Origin: Chionoecetes opilio | Lineage: Eukaryota; Arthropoda; Malacostraca; Decapoda; Majidae | Length of the DNA stretch: 64,000 nucleotides | Assembly (NCBI GenBank): GCA_016584305.1 | Contig: JACEEZ010016456.1 | Coordinates: forward strand, 1-64,000 | Reading direction: 5' to 3' | Shown: in pieces, positions 50,547 to 63,657 of the stretch | Layout: every line of letters starts with the position of its first letter | Position numbering within the stretch: position 1 is the first letter of the stretch | Program-made: the position numbers and the translations under genes | The notes under the pieces: model-generated | The model's database searches: none | What the model was told of the DNA's origin: nothing | Seen by the model: the letters and a program-made list of their open reading frames with translations, nothing else

Positions 50547-51580
50547 TACACGTGGTAGTTCCTGTACGGTAGTCAAACAAGTCATCCTCACATAGGCTAG
50601 TTAATGGATGATGTCTTCAGATTTATCACTTGCCTTTGATTTTCATGCGTGAGAAGCACCACAACAGCCAGATGTGTAGCCCACTTGTGTGTAATATTAG
50701 GTAAACAAAACATAGAAGAGTTAGGAACTGTGTCAGTACGTCGCTCACTCGATCACTGCTCAGTTATCAGATCCAACTACGCGGCCAGTGGCCGTGACAG
50801 CCACTGGCAGGCACCAGCTGATCGAGGCAGTGAAGCCCTTCTTCCACGTAAACCAAGGAAACCAAGGTCTTCAATTTGGTACAGATTCTATGAACATTAA
50901 TGTTAAAAATAACCTGCATAATTTCAATGCTCTTTTCACATTAGTTTTTTTTCAATAGATGTAGTACACCTACCATTGCTTGGGTGAGACTCAGTACCCG
51001 TCAGTTAGGAGTGGCGTAGCCCCGCTGCTTCTTCCACCCCTTGGCGCTAAAACATTGCCCAGTGCTGGGAAGACCAAACTTGATGTAGTAACTTCTCACT
51101 TTGTTTCACTAAGGCCCTGGCGGCTGGCCTACCCCTACCGTGCCCGTTTCTGCGGGGACATTTTTGTTTGTCACCATCCCACTAATTTTGACAAAGTTTT
51201 TGTTGTTGTTAAGATAAGTTTTTTTAATAATCTTATATTTGTGTTTCGGCTTATATATTTTTTTTTTAGAAGCCCTACCATAAACAGGCAATTTCAGAGG
51301 GCGAAAATAATAGTCATCAAATCTATGAGTTATATTTCTGATAACCCTGACCCCATGTCTGTCTGGCCTTCAAGGGCAAGGGGGACGCACTCCCCTGGAC
51401 CCCCTTGCTTGTCTGAGTCCCAACAAAATATTGTACAAAAAGAGGATTTTACTGAAAAAACAATGACCAGATCAATAAGAATCCATCAAACTTTATCGCA
51501 GAAAAGTAGGTTCGCCCTTAAAATATTGTGATGCTGAAAAACCCAACCATTCTGTCCCCGCCATGCAAAAGGGTGTTGAA
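50547..51580. other. Intergenic, no gene recognised
   Basis: A 183-codon plus-strand open frame (50980-51531) lacks recognisable domains and includes repeat-like pieces (gtcagttaggagtggcgtag, gacgcactcccctggacccc). Not called a gene. Confidence 0.5.
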
Positions 51581-51584
51581 CATA

Positions 51585-52092
51585 AAGTCTTTCCGATTCT
51601 AATTTATTTCACATTTATAGAAAATATATAAAACTATATACAACCATTTGTACATTAGTTTACAAAATCAAAAGCATTCTCTGAAAATACATCCGATGGA
51701 CACAACATAAGAACCCTCCGCACTGTGTCGAGTCACCACAGGGAGGTTCGGGGACACCACTCCTGCTCTTCAGGGAAGGAATGTGTTCTCCGTAGATTTG
51801 TAGCACAAAAAACAATGTCCGCAATACTGTCTCCGCTGAAACTTAAGTCATCGCTTTCTTTCAAATAAATATAACTGAAAGTGTCATCCTTTTGGCACTC
51901 AAAAACAGGACTGATAAAGTAACTCAGAAAAAAGTCAACTAAAGGGCTGCTTCGCCTCGCCCGGTAATACTCTTCCCACCGGGAGTTCCTTCGTATACAG
52001 ACGGCGAGTTTCTGGCACACGACACTTTGTACGTTCTGCGGGGCCGCCACGCCCTAATGCCCCTGTGGGGGAGGTGCCGCGGCGGGCCAAGA
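51585..52092 (-). other. 3'UTR of the zinc-finger gene
   Basis: About 490-500 bases follow the TAA stop (52093-52095) on the minus strand before an AATAAA signal. It has no long open frame. Confidence 0.6.
51603..51608 (-). terminator. Polyadenylation signal AATAAA
   Basis: Plus-strand TTTATT at 51603-51608 reads AATAAA on the minus strand, 485 bases beyond the stop codon of the zinc-finger gene. Cleavage would fall near 51580-51590. Confidence 0.6.
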
Positions 52093-55000
52093 TTACCGCG
52101 GCATGTTGAGGGTCTTGGCAGGCCCCAGGGAGAGCACATCACTCACGCCCCACTGCTGCAGCGTCATGTGGCCGTTGCGCAGGTTCTCCAGGGTCAGGAT
52201 GGGCACGCCCACCACGCCCCCCGCGCCGCGGTTCTGCAGGTTGGTGAGGGGCAGGAAGGAGCGGATGCCGAGGGCGGCCATACGCTGCACGTTGACGGGG
52301 CTGCGCAGGTCCACCAGCGGGATGGCCACGTCACCGGCAGAGAGGTGCAGCTGGTGGAACTGTTGGTAGTGGTGCTGCTGACCCTTCTGTGTGGAGAACC
52401 CTGCCGTGCACAGGTGGCACTTGAAGGGCATCCTGGACTGCTGCTGCTGCTGGTGCACACGGCCGTGGTCTGCCAGCAGGCTGGCCGTGGGAAAGCTGCG
52501 GTCGCACTGAGGACACTTGTGCCGCGTGCCCAGCGCCCCGGAGTTGGGTATCTCCTGCGTCAGGTCCACGGTGGGGGGCCGCGGCGGCCGCTCCACGCTG
52601 CCTCCAGCAGCTCCGCTGTTGGAGGCTCCCGGTTGGGAGGTGGAGGTGCCCCGGGTGGGTGGCGCTTGGGGCACGGCGAAGCCATCCCTGTCCCGCTCCC
52701 GCCCGGCACTGCCCTCACGTTCCCGCTGGGTCGGGGGGTGAACGGAGATGGCCGAGGACAGGTTCAGCTCCTGGGCGGTGGGCAGCCGCCTGTCGTCACG
52801 CCCGCCGCTCCCGTCCTGCCGTTCCCCGGCTGCCGGCGTCACGGTGATGCCCCGCGACGCCAGCAGGTTGGCCACTGCCCCTGCCTCGGGGCCGCTCTTC
52901 TCCCCCCGCCCACTCCCCTCCTTCCCGCCGGCTGAGGCGCGAACGCTCAGCGTGATGGAGTCGCTGAGGTTGATGGTGGACTCCGTGGTCACCGGGACAG
53001 TAGCTCCCCGGGCCCCCGGGGGGCCCGGGGCAGCCGACCCACCCTGCACGTTGGAGATGACCGGCAGACCATCACTCCTGTTGGCCACGGCGATGATCTG
53101 ACACTCGTTGTCCTTCTGTCTGGAGGGCACGTTGATGTCCTCCCGGCGAGCCGTCTTGCTGGGCGAGTGTCCCGCTGCACCCAGCATCTGCCGTTTGCCT
53201 GCTGCATTCTGCTGCTGCGGGGCGGGGGGACGCTGGCCGGGGTACATGGGCTGGTGCATGCGCTGCAGGGGTGGCATCATGCCCCCCCGCCCACCGGGGG
53301 CCGGCATGAGGGGGGGTGGCAGGATGGAGGAGGCCGGGGGGCGGCCGGGACCTCTGGGCTGCATGTGTGCCTGGTGGAGGGGAGGCCGCCCCACGTGCCC
53401 GATGAGGGGCGGTCTGCCCCGCACACGGGCAGGCGGGCTGGGGCGGTACTGCATGCCCACGTTGGGGGGCATCGGGGCACGCAGGGGGCCGGGCATGTTG
53501 GTGCTGGCAATGGCGGGGCCGGGCATGCCAGGATATCCCGCAGCACCGGAGTATCCTGCAGCCTGGGACCACTGGGTGCCATAACGGCCCATCATGCCCC
53601 CCACGCCGGCCTGGCTGGTGGTGGTGGTGGAGCCCATCAGGTGGGTGGAGATGGCGCTGGTGGTGGACGCCATCAGGTTGTTGGCGATGGTGAGCCGGGG
53701 CACCGACCCCCCCGCCTGCTGCTGCTCTCCAGCCTGCTGGGGGGAATGCTGCATCTGCTGCATGGGGGAACCCACTGGGGGTGTGGGGCCCTTGTGCAGC
53801 GAGGGTGATGCGGGCTGTTGTGTGGGGCTGGTGGCCAGAGCCCTGAATGAAGTGTCAGAGGGCGGGGGTGTGGGATGCCCTCCTGAGGAGGTGGGAGTGC
53901 CAGAATTTGAGCCACGGGAGCTGAGGTGGGAGGGTGTGCCAGGCCCTGCGCTGTGGGGTGAGGGCCCACCACTGTGTGGGGAGGGACCTCCACTGTGTGG
54001 TGACCCATCTATCTGGCCAGACTGTGAGCCAGGCTGTGAGCCAGGCTGTGAGCCAGGCTGTGAGCCAGGCTGTGAGCCAGGTTGTGAGCCAGGCTGCAGG
54101 TCAGACTGCCCACCCTGTGCCTGTCCACTGTTGTTCAAGTACTCCAGCTCAGAGAGCAGGTCACTGGCCACCCCCGGGCCCTGCTGCTGCTGCTCCTGGG
54201 GTGAGACCAGCTGCTCCTGCTCCTGCTCCTGCTGGTGCTGGGAGTCCTCGTCCTCCTCGTCCTGCGCCCGGCTGTTGAAGGAGTCGTTGAGGCACAGCTG
54301 CTCAAAGCTGCCCTGCCTGTCATTCTTCTCGGGGGACTCCTGGCCCAACACTGCCTGGCTGAACAGCCCGTCCTCCCCGTCGCCGCCCCCGTTCACCGGC
54401 GCCCCGGAGGATCCCTTCTCTGGTGGGGTAGAGGCCCCGCTGTACGAGGGGTCGGCTGAACCCTCTGCCCCCCCGGCCCAGGCCCCCCCGTCGCTGGCAT
54501 TCTCGGCGGTGGTGGCGCCGGCCATGGCCGCAGCTATCCTGGGTCCAGACTCGTAATCTGTGAACCAGTTGGCGGTGGGGTAGGACTCAAACTGTGGCTG
54601 GTAATTCTGCTGGTTGTCCCCGGTCTCTGCCTCGCCGTAGGGAATCTCCTGCTCCCCAAACTCTGGGTTGAAGCCGCTGTTGCTGCCGTCGCTGTGCTCG
54701 CCACCCTCGGCTGCCTCCTGGTACCCCTCCTCCTCCTTGTCCTGCTCCTGCTGCTCGGGCAGATCCTGTGTGTAGTCTTGAGCGTCCTGTTGGTAATCTT
54801 GCTCCTGCTCCTGGTACTCCTGCTCTTCCTGCTGGTAGTCTTGCTCCTGCTGGGGGTAGTCTGGGTCCTGGTTGGGGTAGTGGGGGTCCTCCTGCTGGCC
54901 GTCCTGCTCCCTGTCCGTGCCCGCCTCGTCATGCCCGGGCACTGGGTCTTGCTCCAGCCGCTCCTCTGAGTCCTGGGGGTCGGCGGAGGACCTGCTGGCC

Positions 55001-56048
55001 TCCTGCTCCTCGCTGTCTCCGCCACTCTCCTCCCACTCGACCGCCGCCGCCGCCGCCGCGCCGCCCTCCTCCCTGCCCTCCGACTCCTCCCTGGGCTCAG
55101 CTTCCAGTCCTTCTTGATCTTGTAAACTGTTAGGGGTGTCACTCATGCCCTCCTCCCCACTCAGGATTTTGACTTCCCTGCGCTTGCGACCGCGGCCACG
55201 ACCCACTTTGGATATTTTGAGCTTCAGTTTGAGGGATGAATTTTTCTTCCTTGACTCCACCTTGACCTTGGCCTTCCTCAGCTGGTAACGGGTCAGGGGT
55301 TTGAGGCGCACTCGCAGGCTCCTCTCGCGTACGTGGCCCTGGTGGTGAGCCTCAAAGTCACTCTGGCTTGCAAACTGGTTAATCCTGCACAGCACACACC
55401 AAGGGCCACCCTGGTGTTCCTCCCTCGGGAATTTCTTGCTACTGGGGCCTGGCCGAGCCTTGGTCTGTTTCCTGGAGGAAGCCTTCTTCGCTTTGAGGCT
55501 TCCCGCTTCTTCCGCCGGTGGCTTGAGATCTGCCGGGCTGTGCTGGTGGGAGCTCTCCGGGGATGTGACGGGCTCGCCTACCAGGTGGGAGGTGTTGAAG
55601 TGGTGCGCAAGTTGTGTGTGGCTGGGGAACACACGTGGGCACAGGCTGCAGCAGAAGAGAGGTGCACCAGGGTGAAAGAGTGCCAGGTGGTCACGCAGAA
55701 GTGCCGCATCCTGGAACGCTTCGCTGCACTCCCAGCACTGCCCGGCTCCTACACCCTCCTGTGGCTGGTGCTGCTGTGGCTGGTGCTCAGAGCCTGCCAC
55801 ACACTGCTGCTGCTGCTGTGGCTGTAGTTCACCAGCACTGTGCACAAGCTGGCCTGGGTACTGCTGCTCCTGCTTGAAATCCTGCTGGTGTGCCTGAAGG
55901 AGCTGCTGTGGCTGCTGGATGTAGTAGGTCTGCTGGTAGAGCTGGGGGGGGTACACTGCCTGCTGGGGGTACTGGTACTGGGGGAAGTAGCCGTGCTGGT
56001 ACTGGTGACTCAGGCCCCAGGGGTTCACACTACCGTTGCTTGTGAGAT
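52093..56048 (-). CDS. C2H2 zinc-finger protein, 3.9-kb terminal exon
   Basis: One uninterrupted frame of ~1,317 codons ending TAA. Numbering residues from the GTG codon at 56028: Gln/Tyr-rich N-terminus (1-90); fingers C98-C101-H114-H119 and C127-C130-H143-H148; a third C211-C214-H228-H232 motif; a basic stretch with AT-hook-like GRGRGRKRR (277-284); a long acidic and Gln-rich middle with DYPQQEQDYQQ-type repeats; (SQPG)n and SPHSGGP repeats; a proline/glycine-rich part; then fingers C1172-C1175-H1188-H1192 and C1204-C1207-H1220-H1225; and a conserved-looking tail ending LNMPR. This suggests a nuclear DNA- or chromatin-binding regulator with a large disordered centre. There is no in-frame ATG at the front: a splice acceptor (tttcccggcag) precedes ATCTCACAAG at 56048, and an in-frame TAA lies just beyond. 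The true start is therefore in an upstream exon to the right, not found here. Family not recognised. Confidence 0.9.
54018..54102 (-). repeat. 12-bp coding repeat (SQPG)n
   Basis: Plus-strand gagccaggctgt repeated six to seven times, encoding Ser-Gln-Pro-Gly on the minus strand inside the zinc-finger protein. Likely length-variable. Confidence 0.9.
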
Positions 56049-56138
56049 CTGCCGGGAAAGAACGCAGCCATTAGACACCACTGGTCACTGGTCACCCCCA
56101 CACAGGTGTTCTCATGCATCACAACAGGGTCCAGTCAG
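56049..56138 (-). other. Intron start upstream of the zinc-finger exon
   Basis: Minus-strand AG at 56049-56050 follows a pyrimidine-rich ttctttcccggc. A TAA in the same frame about 30 bases further rules out continued coding. Confidence 0.7.
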
Positions 56139-56350
56139 TTCGTACACAAGTTGTTTTGTACACCAGTAGATTCGTACACCAAAAAGTTGTTTCGTAGTCT
56201 ATATGAAACCATAGTCGTTTCATACACTCAGCTCAAGAGTTGAACTTGACTACTAGAGTTACGAAACGACACCAGCTATGTACAAAAAACCTCATAATCA
56301 GTGCACGAAACAACTAACAAAACCTGGGTACGAAACAACTTGTGTACGAA
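56139..56350. mobile_element. 212-bp MITE with TTCGTACACAAG ends
   Basis: Begins ttcgtacacaagttgttttg and ends with the near-exact inverse (aaacaacttgtgtacgaa). Extra copies of cgtacac and gaaacaac lie inside. Non-coding, inside the intron of the zinc-finger gene if the gene extends rightward. No clear target duplication. Confidence 0.75.
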
Positions 56351-56920
56351 AGTCCCTGTAACCATCACAAAACCCAACATGACCCCATGCTACACACATG
56401 GATGGCTTTCTATCACACACCTGGCTCTGTCTTCAACATAAAGCAGTGATACTCATGCAACAATAACAGAAAATAGATAAATAACAAAAGAAACTCAGTT
56501 GATAGGTTGAAAAACATGACAACAAAACACACAAATGCAAAAAGATTAGCCATATTGGATGTGTTGCAGAATAAAAAATCATGTTATAAGGCCTATCACA
56601 CTAAACACATAAAAAGATACAGATAAACCATATATTAGAAAACTCCATAAATTGAAACCTGGCACTTTTTTTTATAATGCTAGTCTAATGTACACTTAAT
56701 TACCCCACCCCTGGTAAAACTCTCTCTCTCTCTCTCTCTGTCTTTGAATCTTTGCTTATACATGGTTATAACGAAGCCTTTCTAAGCTACCCTTCTGTCT
56801 TGTCAAAAGTTAACTTGCTTGAGTAATGGAATATTGGAAGGAATTGACTTATACTCCGGTTCTGGTGTTGCAAGGTTAACTTAAAGGTTAATCTATTATG
56901 AGCTTGCTTCATATAATTGT
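56351..56920. other. Intronic or intergenic DNA, no gene seen
   Basis: AT-rich, with a short (CT)n at 56722-56740. No exon of the zinc-finger gene could be identified. Confidence 0.5.
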
Positions 56921-58193
<1,273 letters not shown>

Positions 58194-59087
58194 GGTAAAG
58201 ATTTATAAGACTAACCAGCCAATATCTCCTAAACTAAGCAATGCTTTTGTAATCTTACCTTGGAAATGGGTTCAGGGCAACTCCAACCCTCTTGGAAATT
58301 ACTAAATAAGTGGAGATGTGTATAAGTTTACCATAATAAATTGGAAAAGTTATTAGGCCAAGAAGCACCAGTGGCGCCTTATTCCGCCCCGCATCCGGAA
58401 TCAGAACTAATTTCAAACTCAATGTAACCTTAAGTCTATCCTACAATCATGCTGGTTGTGAGGCAGGCATTGCTAACTAAAACTAGTTTTTAGTCAGGAG
58501 AGTATTGGTCAATAGGGATTATTAGTTGAAACGGTAAATTTGTAGCGTTTACTCATACTCTCCCCCTTCCCCACAACAAGCTTGGGAACCTGTGGGAATG
58601 CGGGGTTTTCGGGTGGGGAACAAATAATGCGTCAGAAACACGTGTTTTTGGAGTTATGTAGGGGAGCCAAAATTCCCTTGATTTAGGGTAATTTCCCTAT
58701 ATCTTGAGGAATTTACCTCACCAAATTTAACCTAGCCTACCGTAGCGGGGGAGTTCCATTCCCCTCGACCCCCCGATAATCTAAGCTGATCTACTGCAAC
58801 CTAACCTCCTAACAGGGGGGCTCCATCCCCCTCGACAACCTAAACAAAATTTATCCCAGTCAAATATCTCGCATTCCCCAAGCTTGTTTTGGGGGGAGGG
58901 GGGGAGTATGGATAAACACTAGAATAATGCCGTTGAAACTCCATATTTACCGAAAACTTATACATATCTCCACATATTTCATGAATTTCCAAGAGGGTTG
59001 GTGCCCTGAACCCATCTTCAAGGTAAGATTACAAGTGCATTGCCTAGTTTAGGAGATATTGGCAGGTTAGTCTTATAAATCTTTACC
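58194..59087. mobile_element. 0.9-kb element with ~140-bp terminal inverted repeats
   Basis: Left end ggtaaagatttataagacta (58194) is matched by cttataaatctttacc at the right end (to 59087). The arms stay alignable for ~140 bases through ccaatatctcctaaacta, gtaatcttacctt, gggttcagggca and ccaaccctcttggaaatt. The interior carries two inverted aagcttg blocks (58579, 58881), a second nested foldback related to the one at 49 kb. No coding frame. Superfamily unknown. Confidence 0.8.
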
Positions 59088-59225
59088 CAACAAGGTGTAT
59101 CTATATATATTCTCCCACAAATCATGTGACGTGATGTGAAATGGTTGTGTGTAAGGGAATGTGGAATTCAAGCCGCTACAGAATGATCTGAATTGAATTG
59201 AATTAAAAAGATAAATACCTCTACG

Positions 59226-59385
59226 AGCCCCGTACACACTGCCACTGAGTGCCGACGAGCAAGAGCTTGCAGACTTGCACTTACATTTTGCTCGTCGGCA
59301 TCCTGTCCACACTGCCACTTTTGAGTGACGAACACTCGATTGACGGGAAGCGCCGACGGTGGTGAGTGGCAGTGTGTCCAGGGCT
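59226..59385. mobile_element. 160-bp MITE
   Basis: Starts agccccgtacacactgccac and ends gtggcagtgtgtccagggct, an inverted pair. The interior has a second inverted pair around gccgacgagcaa/ttgctcgtcggc. No certain target duplication. Confidence 0.7.
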
Positions 59386-59626
59386 TTAGTCCACATATAT
59401 ATCTTCATGGCTTTGCACGTGAAGAGGCGGGGGAGGGAGGGGAGGCGTGGCGTGTTTGTTTACGTCCTGATGATGACCATGACTAGGGTTACTCATTCAC
59501 GGGATCTCTTTTATAATTTCTTTTGTCTGTCTGCCTGCCTCTATTTTCCTTTACCGTAGATTGATTTATTTGCCTTTCCTTCCCTAATTTATCTCTCTAC
59601 TTACTTATTTGTCTATTTGTCTTTTT

Positions 59627-59661
<35 letters not shown>

Positions 59662-59820
59662 CAGCTTGTTCCCACTCATCATCTCCACCACTACAGATCA
59701 ACCAGACATTCACTTATGTTCACAAAATAATAATGAAATATTGCCTGCATTATGAAAGATATCTTTTTTTATTGTAATTTATTTCATTTATTTGCCCTGA
59801 GTGGATTATTATACATCATG

Positions 59821-59869
<49 letters not shown>

Positions 59870-60235
59870 GTTCTTTCTCTAATATATTCCAACTTGTTTT
59901 CCTCGTCTGGAAATTATTCAAGACTTGGCAATCAATATGTAAGTTTATGTATGCATAAATAATGTATACCTGTGTTTGTGTATGCATAGGTAATCAAACA
60001 TTCTTCAGGTAATCATGAATAACTGAATAAATGAACATAACTTGTATTTTTTCTATTAGCTGCTGTGTGTGTTATTTTTCTCCCTACATCCATTTCCCCC
60101 CCCTAGATATTGTAAACAGGTCTGGGCTTACTCCACTTCCCCCGGCGAGAGATAATTTTAGACCAGCACATATTGTACACACACACACACACACACACTA
60201 AGCCTGTTTATACCTAGCACATTATGTATACTAGG

Positions 60236-60316
<81 letters not shown>

Positions 60317-60398
60317 TATAAACTATACCTAGAAAATATAAATGGATAATTTTCTATAATGAACTTTATATCCAATGCTAGACCCTCGATATAGTGAA

Positions 60399-60433
<35 letters not shown>

Positions 60434-60598
60434 ACTAGCTGGCAACTCTCACATACAGGAGTTACAGTACACTATCCGCTCTATACACTGCCCTAAATAC
60501 ACCCTAAAGTCCTCTATACATAAGGGCTATACAGGCTACACCCTAGTACACTTACGCCCTTGTTCCGCTATACATGTAAACGTAATAACAACTAGCAG
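59386..60598. other. AT-rich DNA with microsatellites, no gene
   Basis: (CT)n at 59631-59657 and 59821-59866, (CA)n at 60178-60198, (GA)n at 60238-60314. Open frames are short. Confidence 0.6.
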
Positions 60599-60870
60599 GA
60601 TGGAGGGAAGGGAGGGATGGAGAGAAGGAAGGGAGGATGGAGGGAAGGAAGGGAGGATGGAGAGAAGGAAGGGAGGATGGAGGGAAGGAAGGGAGGATGG
60701 AGAGAAGGAAGGGAGGATGGAGGGAAGGAAGGGAGGATGGAGAGAAGGAAGGGAGGATGGAGGGAAGGAAGGGAAGGATGGAGGATAGGAAGGGAAGAAA
60801 GGAAGGGAGGAAAGGGGAGGTGACATTAAAGAAAGAGGAAGGGAGGGAGGGAGGGAGGGAAGAAACTGTT
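60599..60870. repeat. 20-bp purine minisatellite
   Basis: Unit aggatggagggaaggaaggg alternating with aggatggagagaaggaaggg, ~10 copies to 60790, then irregular GGGA/GGAA-rich DNA to 60863. Gly/Lys/Glu-rich frames are repeat translations. Confidence 0.95.
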
Positions 60871-60956
60871 GTGTGTATAATATTATGTGTGTATGTGTGT
60901 GTGTGTGTGTCTGCGTACGTGTGTGTGTATTCATATATTGTAATAGTTGTATTTTT

Positions 60957-61222
60957 ACGTGGCCTAGGCTACACTCGTATGGCCCCGTCTCCATATCAAC
61001 ATTTTATCATTCATCCTTAGTGCTTAGTGTTGGGGGAAGCAACCACCCCGGGAGGTGGGTCACAAACCCCCGGCTAACACCCGGTACCCATTCACTGCTG
61101 GGTGGACAGGGGCTCGGGTTTTAAGAATACCGCCCATCTCTCTTCGTTCTGCCCTGGGATTGAACCCGGGACTTCTCGGTTGTGAACCGACCCTGCTACC
61201 ATTACACTACGGCATAGGGCTA
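60957..61222 (-). mobile_element. tRNA-derived SINE, copy 2 (clean)
   Basis: The minus-strand head 61222-61151 looks like a tRNA: A-box-like gtagtgtaatggtagc, a ttcacaa loop that would present anticodon CAC (valine-like), and B-box cgggttcaatcccag. The acceptor stem does not pair well, so it is not a tRNA gene. The body follows (gtattcttaaaacccgagcc, gaatgggtaccgggtgttag, aatgttgatatggagacggg) and ends near 60957. Confidence 0.85.
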
Positions 61223-61239
61223 CCTCTCGTGTGTGTGTG

Positions 61240-61527
<288 letters not shown>

Positions 61528-61727
61528 CTCTCATCCTTGCAACTTGAATATCACGCGATACTACATACATACATACATACATACATACGTACATACATAT
61601 ATTACCAACATAAAGAATAAAACATGAAATTTCTCTAAATATATCAAAGAATCAATTATATAACATGTGTAATAAATAAACTCAGAATGCGGCTGAGATA
61701 GAGAGAAGAAAATAAAAACAAGAAATA

Positions 61728-62780
61728 AACAAATCCTTCATTCTTCAAACTCCTTCATTCATAGAAAATGTCAAGATCTTTCTGAATCAAATTCCTCTCT
61801 GTGATTTCTGGCATCTAGCAAATAACATCTCTAACAATTTTTCTTCTTCATCTTTCCCTCCTATGCTTCACCCAGATAGCTCCACAGCTGTCTCATCTAT
61901 TTCTAAAGTTAAACTCTTCGCTCAAACCTTGGCTGAAAATTCCACTCTGGTTGATGAAGGGCTTGTTCCTCCTTCTCCTCCACCCTCTGACTATATTATG
62001 CCTGTTATTAAGATCCTTCGTAATGATGTTTTCTTTGCCCTTTCTGGCCTAGATCCTTGAAAGGCTTACGTTCCTGACGGAGTCCCTCCTATTGTTCCCA
62101 AAAACTGCTTCTGTGCTTGCACCGCCACCCTGCCTAGTCAAACTTTTCCGTCTTTGTCTATCCACTTCCACCTTTCCTTCTTGCTGGAAATTTGCTCACA
62201 TCCAACCTGTTCCTAAGAAGGGTGACCGTTCTAATCCTTCAAACTACCGTCCTATAGCTTTGACTTCCTGCCTTTCTAAAGTTTTTGAATCTATACTTAA
62301 TAAGAAGATTCTTAAGCATCTATCTGCTCACAATCTTCTATCTGATCGTCAGTACGGTTTCCGTAAAGGGCGATCTACTGGCGATCTTCTAGCTTTCCTA
62401 ACTGAATCTTGGCCATCCTCCTTTAGGGGTTTCGGTGAAACTTTTGCTGTTGCCCTTGACATATCAAAAGCTTTTGATAGTCTGGAACAAATCTTTAATT
62501 TTCAAACTACCCTCATTCGGTTTCTATCCTTCTCTCTGTACCTTCATTTTAAGTTTCCTTTCAAACTGTTCTATTGCAGCTACTGTAGACGGACATTGTT
62601 CTTCTCCTAAATCTATCAATAGTGGTGTTCCCCAGGGTTCTGTCCTATCCCCCACTCTCTTTCTATTATTCATTAATGATCTTCTATGTCTAACTCAAAG
62701 CCCTATTCACTCCTACGCTGATGATTCTACCCTGCATTTTTCAACGTCTTTTATTAGACGTCCAACTCAACAGGAACTAA
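61728..62780 (+). pseudogene. LINE reverse transcriptase, 5' segment
   Basis: Reads DFWHLANNISNNF, LFAQTLAENSTL, a TGA where GLDPRKAY would be expected, HIQPVPKKGDRSNPSNYRPIA, LSDRQYGFRKGRSTGDLLAFLT, ALDISKAFD, then in another frame NSGVPQGSVLSPTLFLLFINDL and the catalytic box YADDST. These are reverse-transcriptase motifs of a non-LTR retrotransposon, in order. At least two frameshifts (~62090 and ~62480) and one stop make it inactive. It is interrupted at 62780 by a MITE and resumes at 63658. The TGA fits a CGA-to-TGA change. Confidence 0.9.
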
Positions 62781-63654
62781 AGCGGGATTCAGACTACACG
62801 TATTTGCTACGTGCGTCTTGTCAACGTGACGTCATTGTGACGTCACCGTGACGTCACTTCCTGCTTGCGTGACCTTGAAAGACGTGCGTCTCTGGAGGCA
62901 AAGATTCGGAGCCTCCAATTCGTTTGGCGCGCTGCGTGAGCGGTGGTGCCCCAATTTATAGAACATTATACGTAACTAAGTTTTGCAATATCAAAATAAT
63001 GCTGTTTCCAAGGTCTGATTTAAAATATATTTATTAGCAGTGATTCTGGAAGACAATATTAGTAATGGAAGACATACATGATGTGAAAACATTGTGCCCC
63101 GCTGCTTGAAGATCGGAACAGCGGCACCGCTGCTTGAATGTAAGCTCCACCAATACCACTACCTATATGGTATATTTTCCTGCGTTATTTCTCGTGTACT
63201 CTAGTTCTAACCCTCTCACGTGCCCCTCTAGTAGCTACTATATACCATCCTTCCTACAGCATCACGCTACGCCACCAACACCCTCTACAGGCCGTGTAAT
63301 AGGTAGTAATTATTAGTGACTTGAAAAATACCGCCACGACTGCGATATGTGGCAACACCTGTGGACCCCGCTATACAGATTCCACTTGTAACCTTTGCAA
63401 TAGCCTGTTGTCAGGGGATTGTAGCGCTATATAGATAGAGCAGGGAGTGAAGGGGGATATAGTGAAGGGAGTAATAGGTGTGTCATGGGGTACAAAAGGG
63501 AGGAAGTAAGGAAAGCAAGGAGGTTTTATACTGCAATTTTTTCTGATAATACGAGCGGGAGTGACCAGTGAGACGAGGTAACGTCATCGTGACGTCACGG
63601 TGACGTTACGATAACAAGACGCACATAGCAAATACGTGAAGTCTGAACCGGGCT
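62781..63654. mobile_element. 874-bp MITE with TAA duplication, inside a LINE
   Basis: Left end agcgggattcagactacacg, right end (inverted) agcccggttcagacttcacg; similarity continues ~70 bases through gtatttgctacgtgcgtctt. TAA occurs at 62778-62780 and 63655-63657. Joining the flanks with one TAA restores the LINE frame (QQEL then SDSRRDATERLT), confirming the insertion point. TAA/TTA duplications are typical of PIF/Harbinger elements. Both ends carry tgacgtca-type palindromes. No transposase frame. Confidence 0.9.
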
Positions 63655-63657
63655 TAA

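Noticed and set aside
50980..51531. 183-codon open frame
   Set aside because: No domain, no splice or start context, and repeat-like pieces within it.
52027..52935. Plus-strand 302-codon frame (and others at 53.6-55.1 kb)
   Set aside because: Antisense shadows of the GC-rich zinc-finger exon.
61151..61222. tRNA-Val gene
   Set aside because: A- and B-boxes are present but the acceptor stem does not pair and a SINE body follows.
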